DNA from: Burkholderiales bacterium
GTDB lineage: Bacteria > Pseudomonadota > Gammaproteobacteria > Burkholderiales > Casimicrobiaceae
Direction of reading: 5' to 3'
Length of the DNA: 64,000 nt
Assembly: GCA_020851235.1 (NCBI GenBank)
Contig: JADZDD010000002.1
Location: forward strand, 1 to 64,000
The position numbers were made by a program, and so were the translations under genes. This document shows, piece by piece, positions 37,219 through 47,600 of this stretch. Under the pieces are notes generated by a model. The model worked only from the letters and a program-made list of their open reading frames with translations, did not search any database and had not been told where the DNA came from. The first letter of the stretch is position 1; every line of letters begins with the position of its first letter.

Positions 37219-40200
37219 GTGTCCAAATCGCTGATCATCGCTGAAAAACCTTCCGTCGCCGGCGACATCGCCAAGGCGCTTGGCGGCTTTGCGCGTCACG
37301 ACGACTACTTCGAGAGCGACGATGCGGTCATCTCGTCGGCCGTGGGGCACCTCCTGGAGATCGGGATGCCCGAGGAGGAGGAGGTCAAGCGCGGCAAGTG
37401 GACGTTTGCGCACCTGCCGGCGCTGCCATCGCACTTCGCGCTGAAGCCGATCGAGAAGAACGAGAACCGGCTCAAGACGTTGCTGCGGCTCATCAAGCGC
37501 AAGGACGTGTCGATGCTCGTCAATGCGTGCGACGCGGGACGCGAAGGCGAACTCATCTTCCGCTATGTCGTCCAGTACGCGCAGACGGCCAAGCCGATCA
37601 AGCGCCTGTGGCTGCAGTCGATGACCCCTGCCGCCATCCGCGAAGGCTTCGAGCGGCTGCGCAGCGACGCCGAGATGCTGCCGCTCGCCGACGCGGCCCG
37701 GTGCCGATCGGAGGCCGACTGGCTCGTCGGCATCAACGGCACGCGGGTGATGACGGCCTTCAATTCGAAGTCGGGAGGCTTTCAGCTGACGACGGTCGGA
37801 CGCGTGCAGACGCCGACCCTGGCGATCCTCGTCGAGCGCGAGGCGAAGATCCGCGCCTTCGTCCCCCGCAAGTACTGGGAAGTGATCGGCACGTTCCGGG
37901 CGGCAGCGGGCGAGTACCAGGGACGCTGGTTCGACGAGCAGTGGAAGAAGGTCGACGACGATCCCGACCAACGGGCCGAGCGCCTCTTCGACGAGGCGCG
38001 TGCGCGTGCGCTCGTCGCCGCGTGCACGGGTAAGCCGGGCGAGGTCACCGAGGAATCGCGGCCGTCGAGCCGGATCGCGCCGCAACTGTACGATCTCACG
38101 ACGCTGCAGCGCGAGGCGAACAACCGCTTCGGCTTCTCGGCACGCACCACGCTGTCGATCGCGCAGGCGCTCTACGAAAAACACAAGCTCCTCACGTACC
38201 CGCGCACCGATTCGCGTGCGCTGCCGGAGGACTATCTGGGCACCGTCAGGCAAACGCTGCAGGGCCTGGGCGAGACGAATGCCTTCGGCCGCCACGCCCG
38301 CGAGATCCTGAAGAAGAACTGGGTCGTTCCGAACCGGCGCATCTTCAACAACGCGCAGGTTTCCGATCACTTCGCGATCATCCCCACGCTCGCGCACCCG
38401 AAGCACTTGAACGAGGTCGAAGCCAAGCTCTACGACTTCGTCGTGCGTCGCTTCCTCGCCGCGTTCTATCCGGCAGCGGCGTACCTCGAGACGACGCGCA
38501 TCACGCGCGTGGCGGGCGAGCCGTTTCGCACCGACGGCAAGGTGCTCGTCGACCCGGGTTGGCTCGCGGTGTACGGGAAGGAAGCGCAGGGGGACGAGGC
38601 GAGCCTCGTCCCCGTTCGCGTGCGTGAAGTGGCCGATGGTGGCCGCGTCGGCGCGATCGGCAGGCGCGCGGCCGACGACGCCACGGAAGGTGCGCGCGGC
38701 GAAGCGACGCGCAGGCGCTCGTTCGTGGGCGAGGAAACGGTTGCCACCGAACGCGTCGAGGCGAACGAGCTCGTCACCCGGCCGCCGCCGCGCTACACCG
38801 AAGCGACGCTGCTGTCGGCGATGGAAGGCGCGGGTCGATCGATCGAGGACGACGAGCTGCGTGAAGCGATGCGCGAGAAAGGCCTCGGGACGCCGGCCAC
38901 GCGCGCATCGATCATCGAAGGGCTCATCTCCGAACGCTACATCCACCGCGAAGGCAAGGAGCTTGCGCCCACCGCGAAGGCCTTCTCGCTGATGACGCTC
39001 CTCCATGGTCTGGGCGTGCCCGAGCTCTTCTCACCGGAACTGACCGCAGAATGGGAATTCAAGCTCGCGCAGATGGAGCGCGGGCACTTGGGCCGCCCCG
39101 AGTTCATGAGCGAGATCGAGGCGATGACCCGGCACATCGTCGCGCAGGCGAAGAACTACGAAAGCGATACGATCCCCGGCGATTTTGCGACGCTCGCCAC
39201 CCCGTGCCCCAAGTGCGGCGGGGAGGTGCACGAGAAGTACAAGAAGTTCCAGTGCGTGAACCCGGCCTGCGATTTCGGCTTCTGGAAGATCATGGGCGGC
39301 CGCCAGATCGAGCCGCACGAGGCCGACGTTCTCCTCGCGACACGCGAGGTCGGGCCGCTCGAGGGGTTTCGCAGCAAGATGGGGCGGCCGTTCTCGGCGA
39401 AGCTCAAGCTCGTCGAGGGCGACACGGTCGAGTTCGACTTCGGAAACGCCGATACCGGCGACGACGGCACGCCGCCCGACTTCTCGCAGCAGCAGCCGCT
39501 CGGCCCCTGTCCGAAGTGCGCGTCGCGCGTGTACGAACACGGCGCCGCGTACGTGTGCGAGAAGGCGGTCGGCCCCGAGCGCAGCTGCGACTTCCGCAGC
39601 GGCCGCACGATCCTTTCGCGCGCGATCGAGCCCGAGCAGATGCGAAAGCTCCTCACGCAGAAGAAGACCGACCTTCTGCAGTTCGTGTCCGCGCGCACGC
39701 GGCGGCCGTTCTCGGCATTTCTCGTGGTTCAGCCCGACGGCAAGGTCGGGTTCGAGTTCGAGGCGCGCGATCCGGCGCGCTCGCGCGGACCGCGCGGCGC
39801 CTCGGCACTGCGCGTGCTGGGTGCACATCCGCGCGACCGGCAGGCCGTCGAGCTCTACTCCGGCCGCTACGGCCCCTACGTGAAGCACGGTGGCGTCAAT
39901 GCGACGCTCGCTGCAGATCAGAGTGTGGAGTCGATCACGCTCGACGAGGCGGTGAAGCTCCTCGCGGCGAAGTCCGGACGCAGCGCAAGCCCGACGCGCG
40001 CGAGCAAGACGAAGGCGGCGCCCGCGCGCGGTGTGCGACGTGCGACTGCCGATGCGACGCGCGCCGCAGGCAAGACGAAAGCCGCCCCGGCGGCGGTCGT
40101 TGCGGCAACCTCGACGAGCGCGAGCGGATCGCGTCGCGCGACGGTCGCGGCGACAGGAGCGGCCAAGTCCGTCGCGCGAACGAAGGCCAAGGGAAGCGCG

Positions 40201-40356
40201 AAGACCGCGACGAAGACCGCGGCCAAGACCGCCGCGAAGTCGACGGTCAGGAAGGCGCGCACGCCGGCAACGGCACTGACCCCGACCGCGACCGGCAAGC
40301 CCGCCGCGGGCAAGGGCACCGCGCGCAAGGGCGCGGGCACCCGCAAGGCGCCTTGA
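37219..40356 (+). CDS. topB: DNA topoisomerase III, long form with basic tail
   Basis: Type IA topoisomerase, 1045 residues compared with about 650 in E. coli. TOPRIM: IIAEKPSVAGDIAKAL and NACDAGREGELIF; active-site Tyr327 in LLTYPRTDSRALP. After the core come two zinc-ribbon motifs (CPKCGGEVHEKYKKFQC..C and CPKCASRVYEHGAAYVC..C), two TopA-type C-terminal repeats (FSAFLVVQPDGKVGFEF; YSGRYGPYVKHGGVNATLA) and a tail of about 120 residues rich in Lys, Ala, Thr and Arg. The start is GTG at 37219. The basic tail resembles histone H1-like proteins and should add nonspecific DNA binding. Confidence 0.96.
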   Translation: MSKSLIIAEKPSVAGDIAKALGGFARHDDYFESDDAVISSAVGHLLEIGMPEEEEVKRGKWTFAHLPALPSHFALKPIEKNENRLKTLLRLIKRKDVSMLVNACDAGREGELIFRYVVQYAQTAKPIKRLWLQSMTPAAIREGFERLRSDAEMLPLADAARCRSEADWLVGINGTRVMTAFNSKSGGFQLTTVGRVQTPTLAILVEREAKIRAFVPRKYWEVIGTFRAAAGEYQGRWFDEQWKKVDDDPDQRAERLFDEARARALVAACTGKPGEVTEESRPSSRIAPQLYDLTTLQREANNRFGFSARTTLSIAQALYEKHKLLTYPRTDSRALPEDYLGTVRQTLQGLGETNAFGRHAREILKKNWVVPNRRIFNNAQVSDHFAIIPTLAHPKHLNEVEAKLYDFVVRRFLAAFYPAAAYLETTRITRVAGEPFRTDGKVLVDPGWLAVYGKEAQGDEASLVPVRVREVADGGRVGAIGRRAADDATEGARGEATRRRSFVGEETVATERVEANELVTRPPPRYTEATLLSAMEGAGRSIEDDELREAMREKGLGTPATRASIIEGLISERYIHREGKELAPTAKAFSLMTLLHGLGVPELFSPELTAEWEFKLAQMERGHLGRPEFMSEIEAMTRHIVAQAKNYESDTIPGDFATLATPCPKCGGEVHEKYKKFQCVNPACDFGFWKIMGGRQIEPHEADVLLATREVGPLEGFRSKMGRPFSAKLKLVEGDTVEFDFGNADTGDDGTPPDFSQQQPLGPCPKCASRVYEHGAAYVCEKAVGPERSCDFRSGRTILSRAIEPEQMRKLLTQKKTDLLQFVSARTRRPFSAFLVVQPDGKVGFEFEARDPARSRGPRGASALRVLGAHPRDRQAVELYSGRYGPYVKHGGVNATLAADQSVESITLDEAVKLLAAKSGRSASPTRASKTKAAPARGVRRATADATRAAGKTKAAPAAVVAATSTSASGSRRATVAATGAAKSVARTKAKGSAKTATKTAAKTAAKSTVRKARTPATALTPTATGKPAAGKGTARKGAGTRKAP

Positions 40357-40373
40357 TCGGCGCGTCCCGGGTT

Positions 40374-42299
40374 TCAGCCCGCGTCGGGGGCCGGCGCGCA
40401 CATGGTGACCGTGTCGGAGCCGTCGCCCTCGGCGAGCCAGCCACGCACGACCATCGCGTCGCGCACACCGCGATCGGTGGTGTAGCGGTGGTTGGCGTCG
40501 GGGCGGTTCGAGTAGACGCGATAGACGGGAATCGTGCCTGCGGCACAGGCCCCGCGGTCCGTCGCGTACAGGCGGAAGAACGTGGGATCCTCGAGGATGA
40601 ATTCGGGATGCGCCGCCAGGGTCGCCGCGCACTCGGCGGGATCGCGTCCGAAGAAGTGGCCGTCGCCGGTGCCCGGCGGCAGGTAGATGCGGCACACCGG
40701 CACGGCGTCGGCGACGTCGGCGCGCAGCGCCTCGAGCGTGCGCCCCGTGCGTTGCCAGCCGCGCAGCCGCACGCCGTCGTCGAGCAGGGCGATCTCCTCG
40801 TCGAGCCCCGTCAGGAAGTAGTGATCGAGCGCCGCGTTGTAGTACTCGACGAGGAGCACGCGCGCCCGGCCGCCCGTCGTCGCCTGCGCGGCACGCACGG
40901 CCGCCGCCGCGTCGACGATCCCCGCGCCGCAGATCGACGTGTCGCACGTGCTGCCGACCGGAAACGGCTGTGCCGACGCCTTCAGGAGCGTGCGTAGCGT
41001 CGTCGCCGACAGCCCCGGCGCCACCGCCAGCATGAGGGCGGCGGTCCCGCTCACGAGCGGGGTCGCGAAGCTCGTCCCCGCGCGGTAGGCGACGCTGTCG
41101 CCGGCCGGTCCGGTCGTGCCGCTGTCGACCAGGGCAAGGAAGCCCGCCGGTCCACCTCCGCTCGGTGCGGCGATGTCGATGCGCGGCCCGTAGTTCGAGT
41201 ACGTCGCGCGGTGGCCGTCGACCTGCGTGGCCGCGACCGAAATGACGCCGGCGCAATTCGACGGAAAGTGCGCGCTCGCGCTGTTGGCGTTGCCCGCAGC
41301 CGCGACGATCGCGCGCGTGATGCCGTGCGCCAGCGCGGCATCGATGGCTTCCTGCATGTACGGCGGGCACGGCCCCGGGTCGCCCAACGACAGGTTGATG
41401 ACCTGCGCCGGCGACGGATTGGGCGCAACGCCCGGCACGGGAAGACCCGCGGCCCACACGATCGCGTCGGCGGTATCGGGATCCTCGCCGTAGCACTTGC
41501 CCAACACGCGCACGGGCAGCACGCGGGCCTTCCAGTCGACGCCGGCGAGGTAGCTGCCGTTATCGGTGCGTGCGGCGACGGCGCCGATCACCGACGTGCC
41601 GTGCCACGAACTTGCGCGTACCGGACAGCCGATGGCACCGAGGCGGCCGGCGAGATCCTCGGCGGAAACCCAGTCCCCCGGATCGTGCGCATCGTCGTCG
41701 CGATCGCTGCCTTCTGCGTTGACCGGCGAGCCGTCGTTGCCAAGATCCGCCGGCGCGACGAAGTCGTAGCCGCGCAGGAGGCGACCGGCGAGATCGGCGT
41801 GATCGGTGTAGCCGGTGTCGAGCACGGCGATCACGATCGCCGCCGTCCCGGTCGTGATGTCCCACGCCTGGGTGGCGCGGATCGCCGTCGCGCTCGCCCG
41901 CAGGTAGAACTGCTGCCCGAAGAGCGCGTCGTTCGGAACGACCTGCGCGTGCACGCGATGCGTCCGCGCCGCGTAGACGACCTGCGGCTCGCGGGCGAGC
42001 CGCTCGGCCACCGCCTGGGCACTCGCGTCGTCGACGATCGCCGCCGAACGAACGACGAGCGCACCCAGCGCGAGCGTGCGCTCGTAGGCAAGCGGCAGCG
42101 CGCTCGCTGCGGCGAGCCGCGCCACGCGGGCGGCGGGCGTGAACGGCGCGCCGTCGGGCTGGAGCTTGACCACGACGCGCGGCGCCGACGCCGCGTCGCG
42201 GGCGGGCGCCTCGATGGTGCGCGCGCATACCCCCGCCGCGAGGAGCGCGCAGGACAGCGCGACCCCCAACGCGCGACGGACGCGACAGTCCGTGTCCAT
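40374..42299 (-). CDS. Exported subtilisin-like (S8) protease with C-terminal DUF5648-like module
   Basis: A 641-residue serine protease. Signal peptide about residues 1-26; a propeptide-like segment (about 40-125, VVVKLQPDGAPF to RTHRVHAQ); catalytic domain with Asp161 (AVLDTG), His233 (WHGTS), oxyanion Asn337 (AAAGN) and Ser410 (GTSFATP), all intact; C-terminal DUF5648-like module (about 480-641: VEYYNAALDHYF, GWQRTG, VPVCRIY, ANHRYT, GWLAEGDG). It begins 2 bases after the pbpC stop, so it is probably the third gene of an A2M-pbpC-protease operon. The target and final location (periplasmic or secreted) are unknown. Confidence 0.9.
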   Translation of the reverse strand: MDTDCRVRRALGVALSCALLAAGVCARTIEAPARDAASAPRVVVKLQPDGAPFTPAARVARLAAASALPLAYERTLALGALVVRSAAIVDDASAQAVAERLAREPQVVYAARTHRVHAQVVPNDALFGQQFYLRASATAIRATQAWDITTGTAAIVIAVLDTGYTDHADLAGRLLRGYDFVAPADLGNDGSPVNAEGSDRDDDAHDPGDWVSAEDLAGRLGAIGCPVRASSWHGTSVIGAVAARTDNGSYLAGVDWKARVLPVRVLGKCYGEDPDTADAIVWAAGLPVPGVAPNPSPAQVINLSLGDPGPCPPYMQEAIDAALAHGITRAIVAAAGNANSASAHFPSNCAGVISVAATQVDGHRATYSNYGPRIDIAAPSGGGPAGFLALVDSGTTGPAGDSVAYRAGTSFATPLVSGTAALMLAVAPGLSATTLRTLLKASAQPFPVGSTCDTSICGAGIVDAAAAVRAAQATTGGRARVLLVEYYNAALDHYFLTGLDEEIALLDDGVRLRGWQRTGRTLEALRADVADAVPVCRIYLPPGTGDGHFFGRDPAECAATLAAHPEFILEDPTFFRLYATDRGACAAGTIPVYRVYSNRPDANHRYTTDRGVRDAMVVRGWLAEGDGSDTVTMCAPAPDAG

Positions 42300-42301
42300 G
42301 C

Positions 42302-44605
42302 TCAAGGGGCCGGCGCGGTCGCCGGCGCCGGCGCTTCGCGCAGGACGCGTGTGCCGCGCACCTCGAACTCGACGCTCGACAACTCGCCTCCGGCGCCATC
42401 CTCCAGCGTCACGCGGTGGCGACCTCCGGTCGGAATCCATGCCACGCGGGCGCCGGGTGCCTCGAGCAGGCGGCCGTCGACACGCCAGCGCAGGTCTGCA
42501 GCGCCGGGGGCGGCGACGAGAACGATGCGCTCGTGTCCCGGCGCGATGTCCGGATCGAGGGCCACGAGCGTGTCGGGAGCGGGATAGCGGATGCGTGGAG
42601 TGAGTGCTGCCTCGGCGTCGTTCGTGACCGCGCGCACGCGCCCCATCGCGGTCCCGCGCAGGAACCATTCGCGGCGTGACGGCTCGACCGGGGGATCGAA
42701 GCGCACCTCCTGCGCGACGACACCGGCGGGTGCGCGCGGCGGCGTCGAACCTTCGTCACGGTGCAGATAATGGACGATGTCGCGAAAGATCGGCGCTGCC
42801 CCGGTGATCCCCGACACGTCGTGCATCGGCGCGCCGGAAAAATTGCCGACCCAAACGCCGACGGTGTAGCGCGCCGTGAACCCCACGCACCAGTTGTCGC
42901 GCATGTCCTTCGACGTGCCCGTCTTGACCGCGCTCCACACGCGCGTGGCGAGCGGATTGTCGAGGCCGAAGGTGCCCGCGCGCGCGCCGCGATCGGCGAG
43001 GATGTCGGCGACGATGAATGCTGCCGCGGGACGGAACACGCGCCGCGTCGCCGCGCCGGTCGGCGCATCCACACGCACGCGCGTGGGACCGAAGACGCCG
43101 CCGTTGGCGAGCGCGCGATACGCGTTGGTGAGCGCGGCAAGCGTCACGTCGGCGCCACCGAGCGCCAGCGCTGCCCCGTAGTGCTCGGCGTCCTCGGTCA
43201 GCGTGTCGAGTCCGAGATCGCGCAGATCGTCGTACAGCCGAGCGACGCCGACGAGTTCCGCCGTACGCACCGCCGGGACGTTGAGCGATCCGGCGAGCGC
43301 GGTGCGCACGCTCACCGTGCCGTGGAAGTCGCGATCGTAATTCTGTGGCACGTACACGCCGCGCGCCGTCGCGATCGCGAGCGGACTGTCGTCGACGAGC
43401 GAGGCCGCGGTGAGCATCCGATCGTCAATCGCCCGCGCGTACAGGAAAGGCTTCAGCGTCGAGCCCGCCTGCCGGGGCGCGGCGGCACCGTCGACCTCCG
43501 GTGCGCGCGACAACTCGCCGCTGCTGCCGACGTAGGCGAGGATGTCGCCGGTGGCGTTGTCGAGCACGACGATCGCGCCGTCCTCGACGTTGCGCGCCGC
43601 GAGATCGGCGAGATGATCGTGCAGCGTGCGAACGGCAAAGCGCTGGAGATCACCGTCGAGCGTGGTGACGAGCGACGAGTCCGTCGAGCGTGCGAGCTTC
43701 GCGGCAAGGTGCGGTGCGGCGCCGGCACGCGGGATCGCGCGATAGCCGCCGGCGAGCGCGACCGCTGCCCGCGCGCGGATCGCCTCGCACGGCGCGCCGG
43801 ACGCGGCCGCTGCCGCCACTGCGCACGCGCGCTGCGCGACGATGGCCGGCTGCGCTCCCGGGGAGCGCAGGAGCGCGACGAGGATCGCCGCTTCGCGCGC
43901 GTCGAGCCCCGACGGCGCCTTACCGAAAAGACGCGACGCGGCGGCGCGAATCCCGACGAGCTCGCCGCGGTACGTCACGAGATTGAGGTACGCCTCGAGG
44001 ATCTCGGCCTTCGACCAGGCGTCCTCGAGCGTGCGTGCCGCCGCGATCTGGTCCCACTTCTGTCCGATCGTGCGCGGCTCGGCGGCGCCTGGCTTCAGTT
44101 CCGGATCGAGGAGCGCCGCAAGCTGCATCGTGAGCGTCGACCCGCCACGGATGCGGCGCCCGTCGGTGACACGCCACACGCTGTCCCACGCCGCCACCAC
44201 GAGACCGGGCCAGTCGACGCCCTTGTGCGCAAGGAAGCGCTTGTCCTCGCCGGCGATGAGCGCAGCCTGCAACGCGGGCGAGATCTCCGCGAGAGGCGTC
44301 CACTCGAGGCGGCGCAGTGTGGCGTCGACGCGCACGTCGTCGAGCTCGGCGCCATGGCGATCGAGAAGGCGCATCCGTGACGACGGTGCACCCGAGCGCA
44401 CGGCCGCGAACGATGGCGCCGGGTCGGTGCCCGACCGCCACAGCCGATCGCCCGCTGCCGCCGCGTCAGGCGCTGCAGCGGGCGCGAGCGCGCCGACGGC
44501 AAGAACGAGTGCCGCGACGAGGGCGGTGACGATTGGGGTGTCTTTTCCCTTGCGCGACGCGCGCTGCGCACGCACCGAATGCCCGGGATGCGCGGCCTTC
44601 CTCAC
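42302..44605 (-). CDS. pbpC: Penicillin-binding protein 1C
   Basis: Bifunctional peptidoglycan synthase, 767 residues. After an N-terminal membrane anchor (about 25-45) comes the glycosyltransferase 51 domain (IAGEDKRFLAHKGVDWPG with the catalytic Glu; RIRGGSTLTMQLA), then a transpeptidase domain with SxxK in GSTLKPFLY, SLN (LAGSLNVPAV) and KTGTS. The C-terminus is the BiPBP_C domain specific to the 1C class. GTG at 44605 overlaps the A2M stop (GTGA). Partnership with alpha-2-macroglobulin is the well-known yfhM-pbpC pairing: the synthase is thought to repair walls breached together with protease attack. Confidence 0.96.
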   Translation of the reverse strand: MRKAAHPGHSVRAQRASRKGKDTPIVTALVAALVLAVGALAPAAAPDAAAAGDRLWRSGTDPAPSFAAVRSGAPSSRMRLLDRHGAELDDVRVDATLRRLEWTPLAEISPALQAALIAGEDKRFLAHKGVDWPGLVVAAWDSVWRVTDGRRIRGGSTLTMQLAALLDPELKPGAAEPRTIGQKWDQIAAARTLEDAWSKAEILEAYLNLVTYRGELVGIRAAASRLFGKAPSGLDAREAAILVALLRSPGAQPAIVAQRACAVAAAAASGAPCEAIRARAAVALAGGYRAIPRAGAAPHLAAKLARSTDSSLVTTLDGDLQRFAVRTLHDHLADLAARNVEDGAIVVLDNATGDILAYVGSSGELSRAPEVDGAAAPRQAGSTLKPFLYARAIDDRMLTAASLVDDSPLAIATARGVYVPQNYDRDFHGTVSVRTALAGSLNVPAVRTAELVGVARLYDDLRDLGLDTLTEDAEHYGAALALGGADVTLAALTNAYRALANGGVFGPTRVRVDAPTGAATRRVFRPAAAFIVADILADRGARAGTFGLDNPLATRVWSAVKTGTSKDMRDNWCVGFTARYTVGVWVGNFSGAPMHDVSGITGAAPIFRDIVHYLHRDEGSTPPRAPAGVVAQEVRFDPPVEPSRREWFLRGTAMGRVRAVTNDAEAALTPRIRYPAPDTLVALDPDIAPGHERIVLVAAPGAADLRWRVDGRLLEAPGARVAWIPTGGRHRVTLEDGAGGELSSVEFEVRGTRVLREAPAPATAPAP

Positions 44606-47600
44606 GGCTGCACGACCCAGGGCGCGACGGGGGATGCCCCGAACATCTCGGGGGCGTACATCGCCTCAACGCGCGTCGCGGCGAGCTGGAACGTTCCCGG
44701 AGTGTCGAGCCGCACCGTATACGAGGTGACGAAGCGCCCCTTGGGCACGTAGCGGAAATAGGCGCGGTACGAGGTGAACGTGCGCTCCTCGAAGGCGGGC
44801 CACACGACCCCCTGTCGGCGCTCCCCCTGCGTGGCGAGCGTGGAGTCGCCGCCCAGGCCCCGTCCGAGGGCGCTCGCCCCGGCCGGCAGCGCATCGTCGA
44901 CCACGACCCAGGTCATGTCCGATTGCGCCTCGACGTCGAGCGTGACGCGCGCGACGTCGCCACGGTGCCATTGCCCGGCCACCCGTTGCTGCACCGGCGT
45001 CACGGTGCGCGTGATGCGATACCCGGACGCGAGCGGCTCGCGCAGGGGAATCGCCGCAACGCTGCGCACCGTGACCCAGGGCGCGCCGTTGCCGGCGTGC
45101 GCCAAGGCCATGCCTTGCCGTGCCTCGGGCCAGGCGAGCCGCTGCGAGAACGTCTTGCCCGCGTCGGCCGCCTGCCACGAATGCGCGAAGCGCTCGGTGC
45201 CAAGCGTCGCCGTCGTCGCACCGGTGACCGGCGTCGTCTCGAAGCGCGCCGAGAACTTGCGCAGCGCGACGACCCCCCACGCGTTGGCAACGGTCGTGCC
45301 CCAGTGCCCGCGCTGCATGCGCCCGAGCGCTCCCCGCACGAGGCGCGGCATGTCCTCCTTCCACGCCGGCGCATCGTTGACCGCGACGATGAGCTTGTTG
45401 GCATTGGCGTCGGCGGAGACCATGAGCCACCACAAGGCGTCGCGCCGCTCGGTGGAGAACCCCAGGCGCGTGCCCTGGAAATCGAGGCGCGAGCGCAGGA
45501 TCGCGGCGGCTTCGGCCAGGCGCTCGGCGCGCCTGGGCAGCTTCGCCTGACGCTGCAGCACGAGGAACCAGTCGATCACCGCCGACGTCGGCCACAGGTT
45601 GGGCTCGATGACGAAACTGTCGAGCCACTTGGGATCGAGGGGCGCCTGGCGCTGCGACAGCGCCTCGAGGGCGGCAACCTTGCGAATGGCCAGATCCGCG
45701 GTGGGCAACGGTGAACTGCGCAGCACGCGCCCTTCGACGAAGGCGACGAGTGCCGCCTCCATGCGCTGCCGCTCACGGTCGGGAATCGGGTAGCCCGCGT
45801 GCGCCGCGATCGACAGCACGTACGACGTCACGACGTCGTCGCCCTCGCGCAGAACCGACCACGGCTTGACGAACCCGTCGCGATCGAGGTGATCGGGAAG
45901 GCTTGCCATGACCTGCGACCATCGCGCGCGATCGGCGAGTCCGATCGCCACCGAGGCGCGCTGCTCGAAACAGGAGAAGGGATACGCCGCGAGCCAGTCG
46001 CGCACGCCGGGCAGTTCGCCGGCCAAGCGCGCCTGCATCTGGACGTCGATCCCGCCGCGGCCGGCAAGGGCGTCGCGCGGACGCTCGACGGCGATGTCCT
46101 GCGGTCTTTCCACCTGCAGAAGCGTCGCCTGATACGTCTGCTCGGGCACCGCTGGCACGACCTTCTGCACGATCTTCAGGGCGTCGCGGCCGGCGGTCGC
46201 ACCGGGAGGCGGATCGCGCTCTTCGGCGTCGATGCGCCAGTCGAGCGCGGTCGCGTCGGCCGGAACCGCGACATCCCATCCCAACTCACGGGCCTCGCCG
46301 GTGGCGAGCGACGCCGTCTGCGTCGCGAGCGCACTCGTGCCGACGCGTGGCGTGAGCGCGAGCGCAAGGGGCCGCGTGCCCGCATTGCGCACGGTGAACG
46401 TCGCCCGGAAGCGGTCGCCGTCGCGGACCACGGGCGGCAACCCGGAGAGCACCATGAGATCCTGCGTCGTTCGGATCGACGCCGCACCGGTGCCGAACCG
46501 GTCCGCACCCGCCGAGGCGACCGCGACGATGCGAAAGCTCGTGAGCGAGTCGTTGAGCGGCACCTCGACCGTGGCGTTGCCGTTGGCGTCGAGCGCGATG
46601 CGCGCACGCCACAGCAGCAGCGTGTCGAAGAGCTCGCGGGCGCCGCTGCGGCCACCACCACCGCCGGCGGCGACGGCCTTGCGACCGAAGTGGCGCTTGC
46701 CGATGACCTGCATCTGCGCGGTCGCCGTTTCCACCTCGACGCCGCGGCGCGTCATCATCGCATCGAGGAGCTTCCACGAATCGTTCGGCAGGAGCTCCAG
46801 GAGTCCTTCGTCGACCGCGGCCAGCGCGACTTCGGTGCCGGCCGGTGGCGCCCGACCGTCGGGCAGGCGCACGCCGATCGCGACCTTGGCCTTCTCGCGC
46901 ACCTGGTACTCGTGGCGCGACGGCGTGACCTTGACCGCGAGCTCGTGCGCGGTCCAGCCGACGCGAACCTCGGTGAGTCCCATGCGAAACGCCGGCCTGC
47001 CGAGATCGACGAGCGCGGTGGGCGCCACGCCGGCGACGCGGCCGCGCACGAGCAGCGCGGATACGAAGACGTTGGGTGCGTAGCTCCCCGTGAGCGGCAC
47101 GTCGAAGGTTGGCGTGGCGCGCGAGATCGTCGTGACGAATGCGTCGAGCACGCCCTCGCGCTCGACCGTCACCAGCGCGGTCGCGTCCTTGAACGGCGTG
47201 CGGACCTGAAAGCGCGCGGTCTGCCCGGGTTCGTAGCGCTTCTTCTCCGGCAAGAGGTCGATGCGATCGTTGTCCGACGCCGCGAACCACGTGTCGTCCG
47301 GTGAGGGCACGAAGATCTCGTTGCGCGCCAGCGCGACGCGCCCCTCGCCATCGGCCGCTTGCGCCCGCACGATGAGGTTGCCGCTCGCCGGCGGCGCCAT
47401 CTCGCAGAAGACGAGGCCCTGCGCATTCGTCGTGCCCTCGCACAAGGGGCCGATGCGCGTCGTCTCGTAACCGTGCTCGTAGGCGTAGAAGCCGCCGATG
47501 AGTCGTCGGCGGTGCGAGAAGAACTCGCGCTTGAACGCGTCGGTGGCCACCTTCACGTTGGCGACCGGCTTGCCCGCGAGGTCGAGCGCGACGACGGCGA

